Below are positions 1 through 4,540 of a DNA stretch of 5,782 nucleotides, piece after piece (the stretch's first letter is position 1; each line of letters opens with the position of its first letter). The notes beneath the pieces were generated by a model. The model made no database searches and was not told the origin of the DNA. It was given only the letters and a program-made list of their open reading frames with translations. This DNA is from Enterobacteriaceae bacterium. GTDB taxonomy: Bacteria > Pseudomonadota > Gammaproteobacteria > Enterobacterales > Enterobacteriaceae. The DNA is taken from NCBI GenBank assembly GCA_022712475.1, contig JALAGK010000513.1, forward strand, positions 1 through 5,782, given 5' to 3'. Both the position numbers and the translations under genes were made by a program.

Positions 1-16
1 CTCTAAACAATAGCAT
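1..16 (-). CDS. Start of the next gene in the operon, cut by the window edge
   Basis: Thirteen bases after the vgrG stop codon there is an ATG, preceded by a good ribosome binding site, and an open frame reading MLLFR runs off the window. The short spacing and strong Shine-Dalgarno sequence say that this is a real gene translated from the same message as vgrG. Five residues are too few to identify it. In T6SS loci the gene directly after vgrG is commonly an effector, an effector chaperone/adaptor (for example DUF4123 or DUF1795 families) or an immunity protein, so this is the most likely place for the cargo of this spike. That role is inferred from position only. Confidence 0.6.
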
Positions 17-21
17 AATGC

Positions 22-28
22 TTCCTTT
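22..28 (-). promoter_or_regulatory. Ribosome binding site of the gene cut by the left edge
   Basis: On the minus strand the bases read AAAGGAA, with GGA six bases before the ATG at position 16. This is the main support for the partial gene. The vgrG stop codon (30-32) lies immediately upstream, so terminating ribosomes could re-initiate here. Confidence 0.6.
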
Positions 29-29
29 G

Positions 30-2384
30 TTAATGAATTAACATTATTGCAACCGCACGATAGATAAGCGCCCGGATACTAATTTCGTTGCCGAGGCATC
101 TTGTCACTAGCCCACCGTCTTCAAATGATGTCGATAAAGGTGTAAAGTCAGCTTTGTACCCATTTGCTTCAACAGCGATAGTATTTAAGGTGGTGTTTAA
201 TCCAGTAGTTATATTGGTGGATTGTATAAATGTTATACTGGTCTCGTTCCATTTTGTGCTGTACCATTTTGTTCCGTCAGCATTAACCTCCGGTGCGATA
301 ATATCCACCTTTGTGCTGCTTTTTAATGTGATATCAGTTGGTGAAAATAAATTATACTTCCCTAAAACAATCTGCCTGGAGTCTCCCAGTAATATGTTGT
401 TATAATTTCCCACAGTATGCTCGAACTGTTCGCCAATAATTATTTCACTTTTACCACCCATAATGAATCGGTCTTCACCTCCGAGTATCTTCTGGCTTGA
501 GTGTCCAGTTATCGTCTCATCCTTAACTCCGTCAATATTAACCGTTTCATTCCCATTCACCGTCTCCGTACGATTCCCCTTAACCGTAATCGTCTCATCA
601 ACGTCCACTTGCTCAGTACGGCTCCCAAGAATAGCAATCTTCTGGTCGCTCTTAAGCGTTATTTCTTCATTCCCGTCAACCGTCTCCACTCGCTCGCCGT
701 GAACCGTAATCGTTTCATTACCATCCACCACCTCATCCCGGTTACCGTGAATCGTAATGCTTTCATTACCGTCCACGGTCTCTGTGCGGTTACCACCAAT
801 CTTTGTGGTCTCATTCCCATCCACACGCTTATAGCGGTTGCCTTCCACAATATGGGTTTCATCACCTTCGATTTCGGTATCCATATTGCGCTCAGCATGC
901 AGCCAGATTTGCTCGGCACCGGCCTTGTCTTCAAAGCGCAGGGCGTTGGCATTATCAATGCTGCCGTCTTTTGAACGGCTGATAAAGCCCATTTGTGTAG
1001 CGGCAGCGGGCAGCGCCCAGGGGGGCATACTGGCTTCGTTATACACGCGCCCGGTGATGATGGGGCGGTCCGGGTCGCCATTGATAAAGTCAATCACCAC
1101 TTCGTCGCCCGCGCGGGGGATTTGTACGCCACCAAAGCCTTGTCCTGCCCAGGCGCTGGAAACGCGCACCCAGCAGGAGCTGGTTTCATCGCCGCTGCCG
1201 AGGCGGTCCCAGTGGAACTTCACCTTCACGCGCCCGTATTTATCAGTCCAGATGGACTCCCCTTCAGGAGCGACGACGCGCGCTGTCTGCGGGCCGTAGG
1301 TGCGCGGCCATTCGGTGGTGGCTGCGGGGCGAAAAGGCAGGTCAGCCGGGATAACCGTCATATCAATATTGTGTCTGGATTCGGTATCGCCGCTGCTGTA
1401 AGCATTTTCTTCAAAATCATAGGTTGTGGCCACAGTCAGGAATTCACCGTTGTCGCTGGCAAAGGGAGCGTTATACAAGGTAAAACTGTTGCCCGGCGCG
1501 ATACCGGTGGCCGTCGCGGTGGCCTGTATTTTCTGATGTTCTACCTGCCAGCGCTGCTGGCGAATACGGGCATAAAATTCGCCATGATTATGTTCAACAA
1601 AGCGGCCCGGCCAGTCATATACGTCGATGTTGCCTGGTGACGGTGATGCGGGGTTTTGTCTGGCCTGTAGCAGCCAGGCGTTGGGTTTACGGAAGTCATA
1701 GTCATCGGTACTGTACAGACCGGGCGTTACGGCATCTTCCATTGTCCACTGACCAATCCCTTCGGCCTTTGTTGTGCCGCCGGAGAGCGTCTGGTGATAA
1801 GGAATGGTTTGATAACCCGGAAACTTTTTGAACTGATGAGGGGCGTCGGTGAGCACCAGTCGGTGCCTGTCCTGCTCGTGGCGAAAGTGGAAGCCAATCC
1901 CTTCCTGCTCCATCAGGCGGCAGATAAAGGCATAGCTGCTTTCCTGGTACTGTACGCAGTATTCCCACACGCGGTAACTTTCTGACAGGCGGTCTTCCAC
2001 GTTGACCTGGTACTCGTTCAGCAGGGTTTTCACAATCTGTGGAACGGTTTGTTCCTGGAAGATGCGCTGATTTTTATCGCGCATCATGGGCCATAAATCG
2101 GATTCGACGGTGAGCTTATAGGCCGCGTAACGCGTGCCGGACAATTCTACCGGACTGACGGCGACACGGGTGATTTTGCCGTTAATAAAACGCGGCTCCG
2201 GTAGATTCTGGGCAGGAATACACAATGTGATGGGCTGCCCAAGCAGGCGGCTGCGGTCAATGCGCGCATCCGTGCCAAGCAGCGTTACGCTGAGTACAAA
2301 GGACTCGGAAAGCGCCTCGCTGCCTGACATTTTCCAGAACAGCAGCCCGTCCACGGGCAGATGTGCAGTAATACGGTTTTGCAT
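30..2384 (-). CDS. vgrG: VgrG, type VI secretion system spike protein
   Basis: VgrG trimers form the needle-like spike on the Hcp tube of the T6SS and are fired into target cells with bound or fused cargo. The 784-residue product has the classical layout. Residues 1-345 match the phage gp27-like hub. The OB-fold gp5-like domain follows, with the family signatures YGRVKVKFHWDR (from about 382) and IPRAGDEVVIDFINGDPDRP (from about 421). Residues 505-680 are 22 octads of the gp5 needle type (V-x-G-x5), and residues 681-784 are a tail without a recognisable enzyme domain. No lysozyme-like domain is present, unlike phage gp5. The start at 2384 is preferred because AGGGAG lies seven bases before it; the in-frame codon farther upstream at 2405 is a TTG without such a site. 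The gene sits 60 bases after the PAAR-like gene, with which it should form the spike tip. The last 400 bases are much more AT-rich than the rest, suggesting a replaced C-terminus. Family assignment is very secure. Confidence 0.97.
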   Translation of the reverse strand: MQNRITAHLPVDGLLFWKMSGSEALSESFVLSVTLLGTDARIDRSRLLGQPITLCIPAQNLPEPRFINGKITRVAVSPVELSGTRYAAYKLTVESDLWPMMRDKNQRIFQEQTVPQIVKTLLNEYQVNVEDRLSESYRVWEYCVQYQESSYAFICRLMEQEGIGFHFRHEQDRHRLVLTDAPHQFKKFPGYQTIPYHQTLSGGTTKAEGIGQWTMEDAVTPGLYSTDDYDFRKPNAWLLQARQNPASPSPGNIDVYDWPGRFVEHNHGEFYARIRQQRWQVEHQKIQATATATGIAPGNSFTLYNAPFASDNGEFLTVATTYDFEENAYSSGDTESRHNIDMTVIPADLPFRPAATTEWPRTYGPQTARVVAPEGESIWTDKYGRVKVKFHWDRLGSGDETSSCWVRVSSAWAGQGFGGVQIPRAGDEVVIDFINGDPDRPIITGRVYNEASMPPWALPAAATQMGFISRSKDGSIDNANALRFEDKAGAEQIWLHAERNMDTEIEGDETHIVEGNRYKRVDGNETTKIGGNRTETVDGNESITIHGNRDEVVDGNETITVHGERVETVDGNEEITLKSDQKIAILGSRTEQVDVDETITVKGNRTETVNGNETVNIDGVKDETITGHSSQKILGGEDRFIMGGKSEIIIGEQFEHTVGNYNNILLGDSRQIVLGKYNLFSPTDITLKSSTKVDIIAPEVNADGTKWYSTKWNETSITFIQSTNITTGLNTTLNTIAVEANGYKADFTPLSTSFEDGGLVTRCLGNEISIRALIYRAVAIMLIH
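345..872 (-). repeat. 22 octad repeats encoding the VgrG beta-helix needle
   Basis: VgrG residues 505-680 divide without a gap into 22 units of eight residues, with a branched aliphatic residue first and glycine third, for example VDGNETIT, VHGERVET, VKGNRTET and VLGKYNLF. Glycine is missing only in unit 10 (LKSDQKIA) and unit 12 (VDVDETIT). This is the octapeptide pattern of the triangular beta-helix at the end of phage T4 gp5. At the DNA level neighbouring units share short blocks such as accgtaatcgt (plus strand, about 583 and 704), so the repeats are partly visible as direct repeats. Confidence 0.9.
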
Positions 2385-2391
2385 CGTGAAA

Positions 2392-2397
2392 CTCCCT
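2392..2397 (-). promoter_or_regulatory. Ribosome binding site that sets the vgrG start
   Basis: The minus strand reads AGGGAG, followed by TTTCACG and ATG at 2384, a spacing of seven bases. The longer reading from TTG at 2405 would place this site inside the coding sequence and has no comparable site of its own, so the shorter 784-residue VgrG is preferred. Its N-terminus MQNRITAHLPVDGLLF also starts where VgrG proteins usually start. Confidence 0.8.
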
Positions 2398-2413
2398 GTA
2401 TGCAATAGTTATA

Positions 2414-2434
2414 GCAGCCGCTTTTAGCGGCTGC
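2414..2434. other. Perfect inverted repeat (hairpin) between the PAAR-like gene and vgrG
   Basis: GCAGCCGC at 2414-2421 and GCGGCTGC at 2427-2434 are exact reverse complements separated by a five-base loop. This is the longest gap in the operon. In the operon direction (minus strand) the stem is followed by TATAAC, not a run of T, so it is a poor intrinsic terminator. On the plus strand it is followed by AGTTTTCTT, so it could weakly stop antisense transcription. A role as an RNA-processing, stability or partial-attenuation element separating vgrG from the upstream genes is possible but unproven. Confidence 0.6.
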
Positions 2435-2444
2435 AGTTTTCTTA

Positions 2445-2837
2445 TTACGGCGCGAGCAGCAGCACTTTAAACTGGCTCGGTACCAGGCGGCAGCCGGGAG
2501 CATTGGTCGAGTTATGCAGACAGACGCTGGTAAGTCGTGTGGCGGGCGTAGCTTTCAGCAGTACCGTGAAAGCGGCGGTCAGATGGCGGGATGGCCCCAT
2601 AACAGTGCCGGATGCTACGCCCGTCGCAATCCCAGGGTTATCGCCGTTGGTCAGTGGTGTCACGGTTGCCATATTGTGTGCGGGCATCCCCATAAACAAA
2701 ATATTGAATGCAACAGGTATCGACGTTATGCCCAGCGCAAAATTCGGATATGGGATTGGGGTAGGCGTCGGCGTTGGCGTCAGGCAGACATCGGGGAACC
2801 CGAGATCCATTCCCATTAGCTGGCAGTTAGCAAACAT
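2445..2837 (-). CDS. DUF4150 PAAR-like T6SS spike-tip protein
   Basis: PAAR and PAAR-like proteins sit on the blunt end of the VgrG needle, sharpen it and often carry toxins as extensions. This 130-residue product shows the DUF4150 hallmarks: PDVCLT (15-20), the proline-rich TPTPTPTPIPYPN (20-32), a NGDNPG turn (64-69), a glycine/serine-rich strand stretch (70-82), a KATPATRLTS segment (95-104) and N-x-x-N-A-P-G (109-115). It ends soon after, at SQFKVLLLAP, so there is no room for a C-terminal toxin. A longer frame opens upstream at 2930 but would overlap the DUF3540 gene; the start at 2837 has the ribosome binding site. It lies 10 bases after the DUF3540 gene and 60 before vgrG, which fits its expected partner. 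Two stop codons stand in tandem at its end. The family call is confident; direct binding to this VgrG is inferred. Confidence 0.9.
   Translation of the reverse strand: MFANCQLMGMDLGFPDVCLTPTPTPTPIPYPNFALGITSIPVAFNILFMGMPAHNMATVTPLTNGDNPGIATGVASGTVMGPSRHLTAAFTVLLKATPATRLTSVCLHNSTNAPGCRLVPSQFKVLLLAP
2757..2780 (-). repeat. Short ACN-CCN repeat encoding TPTPTPTP
   Basis: Four hexanucleotide units (ACC-CCT type, with varied third bases) encode four Thr-Pro pairs at residues 20-27 of the PAAR-like protein. The prolines belong to the conserved start of DUF4150 domains. Third-base variation means the DNA repeat is imperfect. Confidence 0.65.
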
Positions 2838-2842
2838 ACTGG

Positions 2843-2848
2843 CTCCTT
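2843..2848 (-). promoter_or_regulatory. Ribosome binding site that sets the PAAR-like gene start
   Basis: The minus strand reads TAAAGGAG, where TAA is the stop codon of the DUF3540 gene, then CCAGT and ATG at 2837. The site overlaps the preceding stop, which favours translational coupling of the two genes and fixes the 130-residue reading of the PAAR-like protein. Confidence 0.8.
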
Positions 2849-3453
2849 TATCCCATATGGATTTGTTCAGAATCGATTTTGGTGATGGCTTTTGAGGTAA
2901 TAACCGTGTTGTGCGCATGCAGGCGCGCATACTCTTCGGCTTTGATATCCAGTTGTCCGGCGCGTACCTGTTCGGTATGGCGGGTATTGCGCAGCAGGTG
3001 TTGGCTGATTTGTGTCACGCTCTGCCATACTGACTCGGCGCTTTTACCCACAATGCGTGACAGGCTCACCCAGGCAGAAATCTGTTCGCCGCTGTAGCGC
3101 ATTTCGTTGATATGGCAATCGCCCTGACCGGCATTCACGCGCAATATTTCGCTGTTAAGGCTCAGTTCACCGCCGCTGCGAATGTCTAAATCTCCCGCCA
3201 CGCTCAGCTCCATTGGCTGTTCGCCCGCGTGTTCCAGCACCGCCAGCAGCCACATCTCATTGCCGACGCTGGCAATAAGCGCGGTATCGCCCGGTTGTGG
3301 GGCAATCACGCAACTTGCTGCCCGGCGGCAGTGCCAGCCTCGGCCTTCGCTCTCGACCGTCAGACTGCCGTCGGCAAAGCTGTGGGTGACAATGCCCGCT
3401 GCCTGTAACGGCGGCATGGCTATCTCGGCCAGCATCCTGTTGATGTTGTTCAT
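2848..3453 (-). CDS. DUF3540 protein of the T6SS spike cluster
   Basis: The 201-residue product matches DUF3540, a family of unknown molecular function found beside VgrG, DUF4150 and DUF2169 genes. The clearest family mark is its C-terminus (about 176-201), which includes ARLHAHNTVITSKA and KIDSEQIHMG. Visible parts are a short N-terminal segment, a beta-rich domain with PGDTALIA (54-61) and MWLLAVLE (67-74), a strand-rich stretch (82-117), a helical stretch (121-165) and the conserved end. The order of a small OB-like barrel followed by short repeating strands recalls the gp5 part of VgrG, though there is no clear sequence match. There is no signal peptide or membrane segment, so it should act in the cytoplasm or on the spike. 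The start has AAGGAG seven bases upstream and lies 16 bases after the pentapeptide gene. The family call is good; function is unknown. Confidence 0.85.
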   Translation of the reverse strand: MNNINRMLAEIAMPPLQAAGIVTHSFADGSLTVESEGRGWHCRRAASCVIAPQPGDTALIASVGNEMWLLAVLEHAGEQPMELSVAGDLDIRSGGELSLNSEILRVNAGQGDCHINEMRYSGEQISAWVSLSRIVGKSAESVWQSVTQISQHLLRNTRHTEQVRAGQLDIKAEEYARLHAHNTVITSKAITKIDSEQIHMG

Positions 3454-3460
3454 TATTATT

Positions 3461-3466
3461 CTCCTT
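3461..3466 (-). promoter_or_regulatory. Ribosome binding site of the DUF3540 gene
   Basis: AAGGAG stands seven bases before the ATG at 3453, within the 16-base gap after the pentapeptide-repeat gene. It is a consensus site and supports this start. Confidence 0.75.
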
Positions 3467-3469
3467 AAT

Positions 3470-4540
3470 TTAGTGACGGCTGTGACGTTTCAGGCTCCAT
3501 GCTTCGGCGGCCAGCTGTTCTTCGTCATATTCAATAATGCCCTGGCGGCTTGAGAACCGGGCGTTGTCCTGGCGTGCACGGTGCATACGCGTGCGCAAAA
3601 AGTGGGCCTGGCGCAAATCGGCATGAGACAGGTCGGCGCCGGTAAAATCAGCGTAGGTCAGGTTGCTTTGCGCAAATATCACCTGCTGTGCCTGGGCTTT
3701 GTGAAAAATAGTTTGATAACAGCGGCTTTGTGAGAAGTCCGTTTGGTTCAGCTTAGCGTTCAGAAAAATCGCCTGGTCAAACAGCGAACCACGGCAGATA
3801 GCACCGCTTATATCGGCTTCGATAAATAGCGCCTGGCTGGCGTTTACCCCGTTAAGTTGTGCCTGTTTGAGCGATGCACCCCTGAAGTTACATTGCGTCA
3901 GCCCTGCCCCGTTAAAAATCACGCCGTCCAGCCGGTTATCCATAAACTGGCAGCCGCTGAACTGTTGCTGTGAGTAGTCTTTGCCACGCTGGTCGCAGTT
4001 GAAAAACACCACCCGCTCAAACTGTGCTTGTGTGAGAAGGGTGGTACGTAAATCTACGGCGTAAAAAACACCCTGTAACAACGTGCAGTGGCTAAAAGTT
4101 GCGTTATCCAGCGGGGTTTCGAAAAAGGTGCTGTTTTCAACGGTTGTCCCCTCAAAGCCGCTATGCTGAAGCTCGCAGCGCATAAACTGCGTTTTATCGA
4201 GTTGGCTGCGGGTAAAATCGCTGCCGATAAGTAGGCACTGGTTAAACACACTTTCGCTCAGCGTGGAGTCACGTACGATAAGCCCCGCCAGCGAGCATTG
4301 ATTAAATACGGTATGTTTCAGTGTGGCGCCGCTGAGGTTTGTCTTTTCCAGCGTACATTCAGTAAAGACAGTCTCATGCAGGTTAGCTTGCTGCAAATTA
4401 GCCCCGTTAAACGACACTTCCTGAAAGATCCCACCAGACAGGTTGCAGCTGTGCAAATCCAGCCCGTCCAGATTTATCTCTCGGATGGCTTCACCGTTTT
4501 TCACCCGCTTTTGCAGCTCGACTGCGTTCAGCGTTGTCAT
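3470..4540 (-). CDS. Pentapeptide-repeat protein of the T6SS spike cluster
   Basis: The 356-residue product is almost wholly pentapeptide repeats, [A/C/S/T]-x-[L/F]-x-x. The central hydrophobic residue falls at every fifth position from Leu24 to Phe329 without a break, giving 62 units, or about 15 coils of the right-handed quadrilateral beta-helix known for this fold. A short N-terminal part and a charged C-terminal part (about 332-356) flank it. Eleven cysteines occur, several exactly 20 residues apart. The fold is certain from the pattern, but pentapeptide proteins have varied roles and sequence alone gives none. Its place between the DUF2169-like gene and DUF3540/DUF4150 suggests a scaffold or loading partner for the spike tip. 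The ATG overlaps the TGA of the gene before it (ATGA), and GGAG lies seven bases upstream, so the two are probably translationally coupled. It may instead be secreted with the spike. Confidence 0.9.
   Translation of the reverse strand: MTTLNAVELQKRVKNGEAIREINLDGLDLHSCNLSGGIFQEVSFNGANLQQANLHETVFTECTLEKTNLSGATLKHTVFNQCSLAGLIVRDSTLSESVFNQCLLIGSDFTRSQLDKTQFMRCELQHSGFEGTTVENSTFFETPLDNATFSHCTLLQGVFYAVDLRTTLLTQAQFERVVFFNCDQRGKDYSQQQFSGCQFMDNRLDGVIFNGAGLTQCNFRGASLKQAQLNGVNASQALFIEADISGAICRGSLFDQAIFLNAKLNQTDFSQSRCYQTIFHKAQAQQVIFAQSNLTYADFTGADLSHADLRQAHFLRTRMHRARQDNARFSSRQGIIEYDEEQLAAEAWSLKRHSRH
3548..4477 (-). repeat. 62 consecutive pentapeptide units in one register
   Basis: These units cover residues 22-331 of the 356-residue protein. 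Central residues are Leu or Phe in most units; exceptions include Val89, Val134, Gln184, Tyr189, Ala234, Ile244, Cys249, Cys274, Ala284, Met319 and Gln324. No insertion or deletion disturbs the register. Confidence 0.9.

Noticed and set aside
463..872. CRISPR-like or satellite array
   Set aside because: The repeat is 24 bases in coding frame, degenerate, lacks spacers and encodes the VgrG octads.
501..974. Plus-strand open frames opposite the VgrG needle repeats (also 463-702, 838-1299 and 993-1640)
   Set aside because: They are antisense to an intact, strongly conserved gene, mirror its repeats and show no known family pattern.
2385..2405. Longer VgrG beginning at the TTG at 2405
   Set aside because: It uses a rarer start codon without its own ribosome binding site and would put the good AGGGAG site inside the gene.
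2414..2440. Intrinsic terminator after the PAAR-like gene
   Set aside because: In the operon direction the stem is followed by TATAAC, not a T-run. The short T-run is on the plus-strand side only.
2757..2780. Phase-variable hexanucleotide repeat in the PAAR-like gene
   Set aside because: A six-base unit cannot shift the reading frame, the units are imperfect, and the prolines belong to the conserved domain start.
2838..2930. Longer PAAR-like protein beginning at 2930
   Set aside because: The extra 31 residues overlap the DUF3540 gene and do not look like a DUF4150 N-terminus; the start at 2837 has a strong ribosome binding site.
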